Below are positions 13,826 to 21,923 of a stretch of 41,837 bases of DNA, piece by piece; position 1 is the first letter of the stretch; each line of letters begins with the position of its first letter. Source of the stretch: a bacterium (GTDB lineage: Bacteria > Bacillota > Bacilli > Lactobacillales > Streptococcaceae); assembly GCA_905221325.1 (NCBI GenBank), contig CAJNCS010000012.1:1-41837 (forward strand), read 5' to 3'. Position numbers and translations under genes: made by a program. Below the pieces are notes generated by a model. The model was not told where the DNA came from and searched no databases. It worked only from the letters and a program-made list of their open reading frames with translations.

Positions 13826-15721
13826 TTATCTATTTATATTAGGAATTTCTTCAAAATACTCTATACCATCAATCTTATAATTAACTTCAAAGCTAGTTGG
13901 TCTCATTGAAGAACCCTCGTAGTTAATTTTAACGTCTACTTCAACTTTCTTTGGTGGGTTTGATTTTAAAGCATCTGCCCAATCACGTTCAATACGACGG
14001 TATTCTTTTAAGTTGACATCTTTAGCTTGTGAAACAAGGTTATCTAACTCAGGTGATCCACCAAATAGATCGCCGAATATATGTCCTGCATGATCCCCGA
14101 TTTCTTTATCTGGAGTATTCGAATTATGAGGTAATCTACCTTCATGGAGTTTTAGTTGTAAATCTTCGGCATACGCCCGATCAATACGCCCCACCTCATC
14201 AGTACGGTAAAGATAGCTATGCTCTCCAGCCTCATATACAACATTAGGTTTCGGAACTTTTCCATCCAGATGACTTCCATCTTTCAAGATCTCACTAGCA
14301 TCTTCTATCCAATGTTTAGTTTGCGATGTTCCTAGCCTACCTCCAGTTTGACCTCCTAGTCTAGAAGTTTTCTTACCTCCCAATTCCACCACATCATCCA
14401 CACTACCGTCTAGATTCTTCGCGAAAGCACTGAGATTATCTGCTAAATGGGTTAGCTTCCCTCCACTACCTGGCATGACACCACTCGCTAGTTGAGGCTC
14501 TAGCCCAATATTCAGACGGAAGTTCTGTGCGGCTTCACTTAAAACATTATCCGCATGGCGCAAACCATCGCTTAGAGCGTCTGCCGAATTCGACAGAATC
14601 TTACTTGGTCGGAGATTGTCTAACTGTTTGCCATAGGTTTTAATTTGGGAAAGGACATTATCCCCCAAGCCCTTGGCATTCTTCAAGACACCTTTAAAAC
14701 TATCCAGGTTCTTAGCTCCTTGTTCCAAGCCTTCTTTCAAAGTCGTTTTCAGACTGTTCTTAACGGCAGTAAGCCCTGCTGTCTTTCCTGTCTTGGCTAA
14801 GGTTCCTAGGTATTTCCCTGCTGGTATCAAGTCAAACAAGGCAAAGGTTCCCCTCAGTGTTCTCTCGGTCGCATCTAACTTCCGACCTGTGCCCCAGTCC
14901 TTACCGGTCGCTGCTGAGTACATTTCAGCACTAGCCAAGACCACTCCTGCTACGGCTCCTGCTGGGGGACAGAAAATACTCAAGACAACAAGGCCAGCTC
15001 CCAGAGCGATGTCCCGCCACATCTCTATCTTAGATTTCTCGTCATCAATCGATACATACTCGAAAGCTCGAGTTTGGTGCATGGCTTGGACATATTCTGT
15101 CTCCGTCAGCCTGTGATCCTTATACTCCTTACTTTTCTTAAACTCCTCGTAGCTTTTCTGTAGAGCCGTTCTATAAGGGCTATCAACCTTGTAGAGTTCA
15201 TCAATCCCTATCTCAGCAGGGACAACTTCCTTGGTACCGACGGGATAGCCATAGGGATCTGTCACAGATTCAATTCGCTTATAACCAACCTTGTTAGTCG
15301 TTTTATACTGTTGAATGTTGAGGGCTTCAAGTTTTGCTCCTACCTTGTCCATAGCCTCATAGAAGGGGCGGTCGATTTTATCCTTGATGTAGGTGGGAAC
15401 ATTTCCTGCATACCGCTCCAAGGTGGAGAGTTTGGATTGCAGAGTTTGTCCGGTACTTGTGTCATCATGATAGCTATAGGACACAACACCATCCGTATCC
15501 TTTTCTGCTATCAAGCGCTGAACCTTCTCAGAAATCTTGACCAGCTCTTCTACTCGCTTGGCAAATCCGGTTGAAGCTGTTCCTGTACTATAGGCTCCTG
15601 CTTGAACATTGGTGTAATTCCCATAGCCACTGCTTGAGATTGTGGAATTTTCAGTGAGGCCTGTCAGGGCTTGTTTCATCGTCTTCCAGGTTGATGAATG
15701 AAGTTCTACGTCTTTGGTCAT
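13826..15721 (-). CDS. T7SS-associated nuclease toxin (PT-TG plus Endonuclease_NS_2-like domain)
   Basis: A 631-residue polymorphic toxin. Residues 1 to about 220 are a helical export-type region with no classical LXG motif. About 235-310 is a hydrophobic glycine- and alanine-rich segment followed by LFDLIPAGK, the pattern of the PT-TG pre-toxin domain. The tip (about 470-631) is a DNA/RNA non-specific endonuclease-type domain with GDHAGHIFG (His at about 543-547) and FGGSPELDNLVSQ...YRRIERDWADAL, as in EsaD/YeeF-type toxins. It would degrade nucleic acid in rival cells. The start overlaps the partner gene by 4 bases. The cognate antitoxin is next. A run of small helical partners upstream suggests export by the same EssC machine. 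Confidence 0.85.
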   Translation of the reverse strand: MTKDVELHSSTWKTMKQALTGLTENSTISSSGYGNYTNVQAGAYSTGTASTGFAKRVEELVKISEKVQRLIAEKDTDGVVSYSYHDDTSTGQTLQSKLSTLERYAGNVPTYIKDKIDRPFYEAMDKVGAKLEALNIQQYKTTNKVGYKRIESVTDPYGYPVGTKEVVPAEIGIDELYKVDSPYRTALQKSYEEFKKSKEYKDHRLTETEYVQAMHQTRAFEYVSIDDEKSKIEMWRDIALGAGLVVLSIFCPPAGAVAGVVLASAEMYSAATGKDWGTGRKLDATERTLRGTFALFDLIPAGKYLGTLAKTGKTAGLTAVKNSLKTTLKEGLEQGAKNLDSFKGVLKNAKGLGDNVLSQIKTYGKQLDNLRPSKILSNSADALSDGLRHADNVLSEAAQNFRLNIGLEPQLASGVMPGSGGKLTHLADNLSAFAKNLDGSVDDVVELGGKKTSRLGGQTGGRLGTSQTKHWIEDASEILKDGSHLDGKVPKPNVVYEAGEHSYLYRTDEVGRIDRAYAEDLQLKLHEGRLPHNSNTPDKEIGDHAGHIFGDLFGGSPELDNLVSQAKDVNLKEYRRIERDWADALKSNPPKKVEVDVKINYEGSSMRPTSFEVNYKIDGIEYFEEIPNINR

Positions 15722-16113
15722 TGGTCACCTCGCGGAATCATTCCCAGAGTTTCTAAGTTTTGTACCAGAGTAGGATTAGAAGAAAGACCATTTAGAAAAT
15801 CATCTCTCAACTGAGCATCTTGTTGGAGCCACTGTCCCATCATACTTAAAATTTCACTATTGGCTCGCCGATATAGGTCGCCAACTTCATTCACTTTATT
15901 GAGCATGTCAGAATAGTGATCCATTGCTTTAGAAGCTTCTCCACCCTCATAATATTTTGTTTCAGATAGGCTCTTCAATTTTGGAGCCAAATTGTTTTGA
16001 AATGAAACCTCAACTGTGGTGATGTAACGCATGATTGCCTGTAGTTCATCAGGATTCATGACGATTTCTTTAGATCCACCACCATCCATTGTAGTAGCTT
16101 CAATTAGAACCAT
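15718..16113 (-). CDS. Small helical partner protein of the nuclease toxin
   Basis: A 131-residue soluble helical protein. The ATG at 16113 is preferred over an upstream one at 16167 because AAAGGAGGA lies 8-9 bases before it. It has a long helical middle (MDHYSDMLNKVNEVGDLYRRANSE) and a C-terminal WLQQDAQLRDDFL helix. It overlaps DUF5081 upstream by 14 bases and the toxin downstream by 4, so it is tightly coupled to both. The family was not recognised; size, position and helical content fit a WXG100-like targeting partner. A truncated copy lies at 13097-13319. Confidence 0.7.
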   Translation of the reverse strand: MVLIEATTMDGGGSKEIVMNPDELQAIMRYITTVEVSFQNNLAPKLKSLSETKYYEGGEASKAMDHYSDMLNKVNEVGDLYRRANSEILSMMGQWLQQDAQLRDDFLNGLSSNPTLVQNLETLGMIPRGDQ

Positions 16114-16798
16114 TTTCAAAATCCTCCTTTCTAAACGGAATAGAAAGCCAACTATACAATCTCTCAAGGAAATAGTATTGACTAAAACGATATAACTCCT
16201 CTTGATTCACATCAAATCCCAGCAATTCTCCCCCTTCTTCAACAAAGAGATATGAAGCTGGTAATAATGCTGCGTGTCTGGTCTCGCACATTTGTTCCAA
16301 AGGATAATACTGTACCATCAGAACTTGATCAGATGCTAAAGCTGTTTCGATATCAGAAGTGAGTTGTCTTCTTTTAGTTAGAAAATCTACCTCATCTTCC
16401 AGAGGAATCCTTGTCACAAGCGAGAGCTTATCTTGAAGCAATAATAAGCGACTCATAGGACTAATCTTGGCAAGCTGATATCCCTGACCAGTATCAATGA
16501 TAAGAATAGAGAAGCTGCTGTCACGGCAGTGCATGAAATAGAAATTATTCAGAATGACCAAGGTTGTTCCTAAGCAATACTCCCCTAGAGTTTCAACTAT
16601 GGTAAAACCTGATTTTGTCAAAGAACCATCCTCATTAACTAGGCCTTTTTTCTCAAGAGCTTCCTTAGCTATCGTCCACACTAGTTCAGAAGCAGTTACA
16701 ATATCGTTTAGTGTTGGCAAACCAGGTATTAGTTCACCATCAAAGGCACCTATCAGGTAATGGAGTTCGTGAATAGAAAAAGTTTCTTTATTTGACAT
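16100..16798 (-). CDS. DUF5081-type protein of the nuclease effector operon
   Basis: A 232-residue cytoplasmic protein. Its opening (FSIHELHYLIGAFDGELIPGLP) and overall layout match the DUF5081 proteins found in T7SSb effector operons of Listeria, Enterococcus and Streptococcus. These resemble EspG-type secretion chaperones in size and context, so a chaperone role is plausible but unproven. The operon order is small protein, WXG-like protein, DUF5081, small partner, toxin, antitoxin. It begins 2 bases after the WXG-like gene with AAGGGG as ribosome site. Confidence 0.65.
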   Translation of the reverse strand: MSNKETFSIHELHYLIGAFDGELIPGLPTLNDIVTASELVWTIAKEALEKKGLVNEDGSLTKSGFTIVETLGEYCLGTTLVILNNFYFMHCRDSSFSILIIDTGQGYQLAKISPMSRLLLLQDKLSLVTRIPLEDEVDFLTKRRQLTSDIETALASDQVLMVQYYPLEQMCETRHAALLPASYLFVEEGGELLGFDVNQEELYRFSQYYFLERLYSWLSIPFRKEDFENGSN

Positions 16799-16800
16799 AC

Positions 16801-17100
16801 TTACAACCCCTTAATTGATGCAACTTCCGATGAACTATTATAGCTATCAATTGAGTTCTTCAAACTTGTTACTGCTTTTTCATGTTCTTCCATAATAGAT
16901 CTCAAATCTTTATGGTATTTATGGATGATGTCTAGATAGGACTCAAAAGCTACCTTTGTTTTCCCAGACCACTTAGCTGACTGAAGATAACTTTTTAATT
17001 GAGTGACAGTTTGGTAAGAATTTGTCAATTCTTGATTAATTTCTTTTGAAAGCTGAATAGCTGTCTCTAGGTCTTTATACTTTATTTTTAAATCTGCCAT
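16801..17100 (-). CDS. WXG100-like small protein
   Basis: A 99-residue helical protein with KWSGKTKVAFESY at about residues 41-53, between two amphipathic helices; this is the WXG turn of WXG100 proteins (W-S-G). A very strong ribosome site AGAAGGAGGT precedes the ATG. WXG100 proteins form helical hairpin dimers and are exported by T7SSb or help to dock substrates. It is a second WXG protein of the plasmid besides EsxA, dedicated to the nuclease operon. Confidence 0.75.
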   Translation of the reverse strand: MADLKIKYKDLETAIQLSKEINQELTNSYQTVTQLKSYLQSAKWSGKTKVAFESYLDIIHKYHKDLRSIMEEHEKAVTSLKNSIDSYNSSSEVASIKGL

Positions 17101-17105
17101 TGAGC

Positions 17106-17507
17106 TTACCTCCTTCTACGGTTTCTTTGCCTACGTTCTTCAGCTTGACGTCTTGCCTCTGCCTCCCTCTCCCGGCGTTCTTGCTCAGCTAAACGGTCAT
17201 AGTATTTATATCGTTCATAGGCTGCATCAACAGCACTCGATAAGCTTTTTGCATCACTAGACTGATTGGTTCGTACAGTATCAACTTTTCCTTTTACTCG
17301 ACCTTCGCTATCACTAAAAACATCCTCTGGAATAAAACTTAAACTCATTGAAGGTTGAGAACTGTTATAGCTATCGACCTTTCCTTCCATTGTTTTTAAT
17401 TTAGAATTAAAGCTTTTTAATTGACTGTTCAAGTCATTATACAATGCTTTATATTGTTCCCTTTTCTTTTCTGTGTCTGTTCCAAACCACGCATCCCAAA
17501 GTGACAT
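17106..17507 (-). CDS. Small helical protein with basic arginine-rich tail
   Basis: A 133-residue protein, first clear gene of the nuclease operon, with a strong AAAAAGGAGGA site. The first 50 residues form a helix (REQYKALYNDLNSQLKSF), reminiscent of DUF5082-type partners. The last 35 residues are a Glu/Arg-rich single helix ending in a run of arginines. No family was assigned with confidence. By position it should be a partner or targeting factor for the nuclease toxin. The next gene starts 5 bases after its stop. Confidence 0.6.
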   Translation of the reverse strand: MSLWDAWFGTDTEKKREQYKALYNDLNSQLKSFNSKLKTMEGKVDSYNSSQPSMSLSFIPEDVFSDSEGRVKGKVDTVRTNQSSDAKSLSSAVDAAYERYKYYDRLAEQERREREAEARRQAEERRQRNRRRR

Positions 17508-17641
17508 AATAAGTATCCTCCTTTTTTATCATCATTCAGTTCAGAAGATAGGGTGAAATCCTGAATTGGATCAGGAAAAGTGACGTCATCTAACTCATCT
17601 AATGTTTCACTATCCATTAACATCTGTAAAAAATAAAGCAA
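17508..17641 (-). other. Possible gene remnant upstream of the nuclease operon
   Basis: An acidic open frame (DSETLDELDDVTFPDPIQDF) begins near 17641 and runs through the ribosome site of the next gene, overlapping it out of frame. It could be the end of a lost upstream gene or spurious. No function can be given. Confidence 0.25.
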
Positions 17642-17662
17642 TTATCTTCTATAAATATCTCA

Positions 17663-18961
17663 TTAAGAATCTAATTTTTTTAACATCTCTGCTTTTTTTC
17701 TTTCAAGTTCTTGACGCTGCTCTTCTGTTATCTCGTTCCTATAATTAGGATTTGACCAAGATGGAACATTGGTCTTTTGAGATTCGCCAAAAATTTCTCT
17801 TTCAGCGCTCTCAATATCCTCCATCTTCTTCACTCCTGCCTTTTCCCAATTTTCTAACGTCTTAAACAGCCAGCCCGGACCTCTCCTCTTATTCATCGTT
17901 ACCTTATCTAAGGCTACAACTACTACTTCTTCAGACATACTTTGACAAAATTTAACTAGTCTTTGTCTGTTATTCTTATTGTCATACTCTGGTTTATTAC
18001 TAAAAGTTTTAAGAAAGAGCTGAATAACATTAAAATACTCTAAATGGTTATCATCACCCTTACTGGCGGATGATTCTTCAAAGACAATATTGCTTCCATT
18101 AATGCTCTTAATATAATTCAGATCTATTGAAAATGGTTTAAATGAAAAAATATATTTTACTATCTTTCTATTTTTTCGCTCAATAGTATACTCCAAATCT
18201 CTAATAATCTGACGTCCATCATCGTAAGTGAGACTCTGTAATTCTTTAATGGCACTATTTAGAATTGTTAATTTATTTTTTTTAGCGTATGGTGTTGTGA
18301 ATTTCATAATAATATTTTCAAACACTTCTGCATCAATGGCTATTGGACGGTTTATAGAGCGGTATTCAGCAATCCATCTATATAAATTTTGCCCATATTT
18401 TTTCAATTGATTATGTAGTTCACGACCAAATTTTAAATACTTCGTCTCAGACCAATCATCATTATTAAATAAATCAACAACTCGTTTTTTATTCTGAATA
18501 ATGTTCCCTGCTTCATCCAAAATCTCATTTTGATAAACAGCTTCTGAAATATGAACTGTCAATTCCTGGTTGATATGATCTACTCTAAATTTTTCTGTAA
18601 ATAAAGGATAATCCTCAAAAACACTATTCCCTTTTTCATCCATCTTAATAAATTTTTTATATGATACAAGTTTTAATTTAGTTTGAATCTCTTCAATAAA
18701 ACGATTGAAGTGTTTCCCTGTATTGGCATAATACACTCCATCAGAATTTTTTAAAACATTATCCGACATATATGCAATGTCAGAATAAGAGACAGTTATC
18801 CCATCAGGAGAATATTTATCGCGAATTTCACCCAATAAAGCATATACAACATTCGCTTCATTCTTTGATAGATCTCCAAGATCAAAATATTTCGGAAAGT
18901 CTCTATCATATTGAATAACAGCCCTATACTTTTTTTGATTTACATCTTTTAATTTTGCCAT
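17663..18961 (-). CDS. rep: Rep_3-type theta replication initiator protein
   Basis: A 432-residue protein. LSKNEANVVYALLGEI, then VTVSYSDIAYMS, then HFNRFIEEIQTKL fit the first winged-helix domain of Rep_3 (PF01051) initiators. Later, SETKYLKFGRELHNQLKKYGQNLYRWIAEY and ILNSAIKELQSLT fit the second. A lysine- and glutamate-rich C-terminal extension follows. Members bind iterons and open the origin for theta replication. The iteron array at 19081 lies 120 bases upstream of its start, as expected. The start ATG at 18961 has a weak AGAAG site. The nuclease effector operon follows on the same strand and could be cotranscribed. Confidence 0.85.
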   Translation of the reverse strand: MAKLKDVNQKKYRAVIQYDRDFPKYFDLGDLSKNEANVVYALLGEIRDKYSPDGITVSYSDIAYMSDNVLKNSDGVYYANTGKHFNRFIEEIQTKLKLVSYKKFIKMDEKGNSVFEDYPLFTEKFRVDHINQELTVHISEAVYQNEILDEAGNIIQNKKRVVDLFNNDDWSETKYLKFGRELHNQLKKYGQNLYRWIAEYRSINRPIAIDAEVFENIIMKFTTPYAKKNKLTILNSAIKELQSLTYDDGRQIIRDLEYTIERKNRKIVKYIFSFKPFSIDLNYIKSINGSNIVFEESSASKGDDNHLEYFNVIQLFLKTFSNKPEYDNKNNRQRLVKFCQSMSEEVVVVALDKVTMNKRRGPGWLFKTLENWEKAGVKKMEDIESAEREIFGESQKTNVPSWSNPNYRNEITEEQRQELERKKAEMLKKLDS

Positions 18962-19080
18962 CTACTAACTTCTCTAACTCCGTTTTTTTTAAGGTTATAC
19001 AGGATTCTCCCTTATATTTTATCACATTTTATATCCAATTAGAAACTATGACAGACTTTCTACTATATGAGGCTATTACT

Positions 19081-19387
19081 TTTCTAGATTTCACCTTGCG
19101 TTTCTAGGACTTTACCTTGCGTTTCTAGGACTTTATCTTACTTTTCTAGATTTCACCTTGCGTTTCTAGGACTTTATCTTACTTTTCTAGATTTCACCTT
19201 GCGTTTCTAGGACTTTATCTTACTTTTCTAGATTTCACCTTGCGTTTCTAGGACTTCACCTTGCGTTTCTAGGACTTCACCTTGCGTTTCTAGGACTTTA
19301 CCTTGCGTTTCTAGGACTTTACCTTGCGTTTCTAGGACTTTACCTTGCGTTTCTAGGACTTTACCTTGCGTTTCTAGGACTTTATCC
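19081..19387. repeat. Replication origin iterons: 14 full copies plus a partial
   Basis: Tandem repeats with the core TTTCTAGG(A)CTTTACCTTGCG, 20 or 21 bases long, begin at 19081, 19101, 19122, 19143, 19163, 19184, 19204, 19225, 19245, 19266, 19287, 19308, 19329 and 19350; a partial copy lies at 19371-19387. The first half alternates a 20-base form (TCTAGATTTC) with a 21-base form ending TTACT, giving a 41-base super-repeat; the second half is uniform at 21. This is a typical Rep binding array. Iteron number usually sets copy number through handcuffing. Confidence 0.92.
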
Positions 19388-19593
19388 TCTCAAAACCCTT
19401 GGTATCACTAGCTTTATACTATCCCTTAACTAATATAATTTAAGTAACTTAAATAACTTATATATAATTAAAATTAACTAAAAAATTATTAATGATTATT
19501 TTTCATAATCATTAAATATGTAATAAAAATCTATACATATCAACACACAAAATAAAGTAAATTTATTTTATAAACATTTCAAATAAACAATGT
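19388..19593. other. AT-rich part of the origin, probable unwinding region
   Basis: Directly after the iterons comes AAACCCTTGGTATC...CTAGCTTTAT (about 19396-19420), which shares 22 of 25 bases with the repeats at 24425-24710. About 170 bases of almost pure A/T follow. This is the expected form of a DNA unwinding element. No gene is seen. Confidence 0.6.
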
Positions 19594-19643
19594 ATATCAT
19601 TTATATACACCTATATAAATGATATGAATTATATAGGTGTATA
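19594..19643. promoter_or_regulatory. Nested palindromes upstream of parA, candidate parS or operator
   Basis: ATATCATTTATATA (19594-19607), CACC, then its exact complement (19612-19625) form a 14-bp-arm palindrome. TATACACCTATATA (19604-19617) also pairs exactly with 19630-19643. Overlapping palindromes of this kind are typical binding sites for ribbon-helix-helix partition partners, which act as both centromere and operator. Confidence 0.6.
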
Positions 19644-19781
19644 AAATAAATCAAATACCATATGCCCTACAATATTCCTGAAACTTTGATCTTGTTATGA
19701 GTTATGAGAAAATAGACAAATTACTTTAATTGAACTAATTAAAGTAATTAAATGAAATATTTAAATTTATTTATGTGCTGT

Positions 19782-19867
19782 TTGACAATATTATCTAAAT
19801 TTTGATAGAATAAGAAAGTGATAGTGATTATCTCAGATTGTCTAATTATTTCATGTGTAATAATTAG
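19782..19867 (+). promoter_or_regulatory. parA promoter region with a palindromic operator
   Basis: TTGACA at 19782-19787 and TAGAAT at 19806-19811, spacer 18. Downstream, CTAATTATT (19842-19850) and AATAATTAG (19859-19867) form a 9-bp inverted repeat with an 8-base loop in the leader, a likely repressor site. Confidence 0.6.
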
Positions 19868-19942
19868 AGTATTAATACAAGTTGTATATGCTTTTTAAAT
19901 TATATACATGTCATAAATAATATATGTGAAGGAGTGGACTCT

Positions 19943-20776
19943 ATGAGTGTTGAAAATGGCTTCAAAACAGTTACTTTTTATATTGATAAAGGAGGAAGCG
20001 CAAAAACAACAAATACTTTTAATTATGTAAAAGATGCAGTTTCTACTAGAAATATTAAAGCATTAGTAATTGACGGAGATAGATCTCGAAATTTAACTAA
20101 TGTATTTGGAGTAAATGGAGACAAGACAATTGCTGATTTATTTAAATCTGATGGAGAAGATTTCGCTATTTATCCAACTAGTGATCCAAGAATTGATATT
20201 ATTGTTGGTGATAGTGATTTTACTGACGAAGGGGTCAATATTAGAGTGGCTTCTAGTCCTTACCTAGTCTTATTCACATGGTATTCAATGAATTACCAAA
20301 TGTTGTCGGAAAAGTATGACTTGATTGTCATTGATACTCATAATGATACCTCAATTGTTACTTCTAATTTAATTGCTGTTAGTGATATTGTAGTATCTGT
20401 AACGACGCCAGATGGCCCTAGTTTTACAGCGTGGAGAAATCTACCAGAGTTTATCGAAAAAGTCAAAACGAAAGCACGTAATCCTTTTACTAAAGAGACA
20501 GTAGTTGATCTTAAGCTTGGATTGATAGCTAATAATATTATTTTTTATGGCAATAATGTCTCAGCTCCAAGTAAAGAATTCTTATCTTTAGTTGAAAATG
20601 ATGAGCATTTCTTAGGACTTATTCCCAATCGTCCGATATTTGTAAGTACTTTGCTGGAAGGGAAAAGTATTTTCGAATTAGTAGATGAAATGCCAATACA
20701 TAAGCAGCAGAAGTACCAGAACCTTCTTGCTGGAGTTAGAGCTATCTACGCAAAAATCAATGCGATGTTAGAATAA
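19943..20776 (+). CDS. parA: ParA-type plasmid partition ATPase
   Basis: A 277-residue protein. The ATG at 19943 is chosen because GAAGGAG ends 8 bases before it; an upstream GTG at 19934 lies inside that site. A deviant Walker A motif KGGSAKTT is at about 14-21, the Walker A' DGDRSRN is near 42-48 and Walker B-like LIVIDTHND is near 126-134. There is no N-terminal helix-turn-helix, so this is a small (type Ib-like) ParA that relies on a separate small DNA-binding partner, the next gene. It moves plasmid copies apart over the nucleoid before division. It is divergent from rep, with the origin between them. Confidence 0.9.
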   Translation: MSVENGFKTVTFYIDKGGSAKTTNTFNYVKDAVSTRNIKALVIDGDRSRNLTNVFGVNGDKTIADLFKSDGEDFAIYPTSDPRIDIIVGDSDFTDEGVNIRVASSPYLVLFTWYSMNYQMLSEKYDLIVIDTHNDTSIVTSNLIAVSDIVVSVTTPDGPSFTAWRNLPEFIEKVKTKARNPFTKETVVDLKLGLIANNIIFYGNNVSAPSKEFLSLVENDEHFLGLIPNRPIFVSTLLEGKSIFELVDEMPIHKQQKYQNLLAGVRAIYAKINAMLE

Positions 20777-20832
20777 CAAATGCAATATTTATATAAAATA
20801 TATAACGTGATATAAATGTAGGAGAAAATACA

Positions 20833-21153
20833 ATGGTAAAAAATAAGTTTGAAGCATTCAGTGGACAACTAAAAAGAAAAGAAAATAACCTCGAAGAGGA
20901 GGCGATAATAGTCAATTCTAATAAAATCCCAGAAGTAAAAAAAATTGATGGTCGTTTGAAAAAACCAGAAGATAAAGTTAAGAGTAAAACAATTGCCATG
21001 GTACCTAGAGTTGCTAAAATGTTAACTCAACAGAGATTGAAAAATGCCCCCTTACTATCTGATAGTCAATATATACAAAATTTAATTTGGATGGATGCTA
21101 CTGGGGAACCATTCTTTGATAGTGAGACTAAAGAAATCTTGCCCGGAAGATAA
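20833..21153 (+). CDS. Small ParB-like partition partner
   Basis: A 106-residue basic protein with ribosome site TAGGAG 8 bases before the ATG, 56 bases after parA. The lysine-rich N-terminal half is probably flexible and could stimulate ParA. The C-terminal half (SKTIAMVPRVAKMLTQQRLKN...DSQYIQNLIW) has a strand followed by two helices, as in ribbon-helix-helix proteins. In type Ib systems this gene product binds the centromere upstream of parA and represses the operon. The specific family is not certain. A terminator follows. Confidence 0.7.
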   Translation: MVKNKFEAFSGQLKRKENNLEEEAIIVNSNKIPEVKKIDGRLKKPEDKVKSKTIAMVPRVAKMLTQQRLKNAPLLSDSQYIQNLIWMDATGEPFFDSETKEILPGR

Positions 21154-21461
21154 AAGTGTAATAAATAGTTTAAATTATATAAACTATTTAAATACTTTAT
21201 TTTGTTAAAGTTGTAAAAATAGATTCGATTTTTAATTACGTTACAAGCAAACCACAATATTAAACTGGATTATTTTCCCGTGTTTAATATTGTGGTTTTT
21301 AATATTTTAAAAGTTATCTTTCCTGAATTTTATTTAATCTTATAAATACAACACACTCTTTTTGTGTTTATACATTGATTTGCGATATAAAGAATTAGCA
21401 TTACAAGTTTTCTAAGGAACTATTATAGCGAGTGACGAGTTATAAATTTGGCTCTAGTCTA
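21154..21461. other. Intergenic stretch with the par terminator
   Basis: Besides the terminator at 21251, AAATAGTTTA and TAAACTATTT form an AT-only hairpin at about 21163-21189. Nothing else is recognised before the promoter at 21462. Confidence 0.5.
21251..21300 (+). terminator. Terminator of the parA operon
   Basis: ACCACAATATTAAAC (21251-21265) pairs exactly with GTTTAATATTGTGGT (21282-21296), a 15-bp stem with a 16-base loop, followed by TTTT. Confidence 0.8.
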
Positions 21462-21470
21462 TGCTATACT
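21462..21470 (+). promoter_or_regulatory. Extended -10 promoter of the lipase effector locus
   Basis: TGCTATACT gives a TGn extended -10, 51 bases before the DUF1310 start; TTGGCT about 11 bases upstream is too close to act as its -35. Confidence 0.45.
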
Positions 21471-21521
21471 ATAAGTAAATCAGTACATGACATATTTGTA
21501 AAATAACATAAAGGAGACGTC

Positions 21522-21923
21522 ATGAAGTCATTAAAAATTGTAGGAATTGTTTTAGCTAGTTTGTTGGTTATCGTTGAACTAAGCATAGGAGGATATAAAG
21601 TAATGAAAAAAGTAGAACACGATGAGATAGTGAGAATTGTCAAGGGTGAGGAAGTCAAAGAAATTATAGAGGATGATTTGAAAGAAATGGACCAATTTTC
21701 TTTAACAAATAAAGGGAAAATAAAGTCTTATCAAATTGATGATAAATCCATCAAACATAGTCCAATGGGAGGGATTAAATTTAAAATTTATATAAACAAT
21801 GACGAAGAATTATATGTGTTTTTCACTATTAATAAAGATAAAAAAAGTGGAAAGTTAGTTAATGATGGCGGAGGAAACTCTGCTAAATTTGAGAAAATGA
21901 TAACGGAGGGGAAAAGTGAGTAG
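21522..21923 (+). CDS. DUF1310-type membrane-anchored protein, possible immunity protein of the lipase locus
   Basis: A 133-residue protein. One N-terminal hydrophobic segment (about 5-24) is followed by a charged extracellular domain with QIDDKSIKHSPMGGIKFKIYIN, the pattern of streptococcal DUF1310 proteins. AAGGAGA precedes the ATG. It overlaps the start of the lipase gene by 8 bases. In the S. aureus lipase toxin system (TslA) the immunity factors are surface lipoproteins, because the toxin acts on membrane lipids from outside. A membrane-anchored extracellular protein in this position could play that part; this is inference. Confidence 0.65.
   Translation: MKSLKIVGIVLASLLVIVELSIGGYKVMKKVEHDEIVRIVKGEEVKEIIEDDLKEMDQFSLTNKGKIKSYQIDDKSIKHSPMGGIKFKIYINNDEELYVFFTINKDKKSGKLVNDGGGNSAKFEKMITEGKSE

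Noticed and set aside
19081..19387. Tandem repeats considered as a CRISPR array
   Set aside because: The units are directly adjacent without spacers, no cas genes occur, and they lie beside rep as iterons should.
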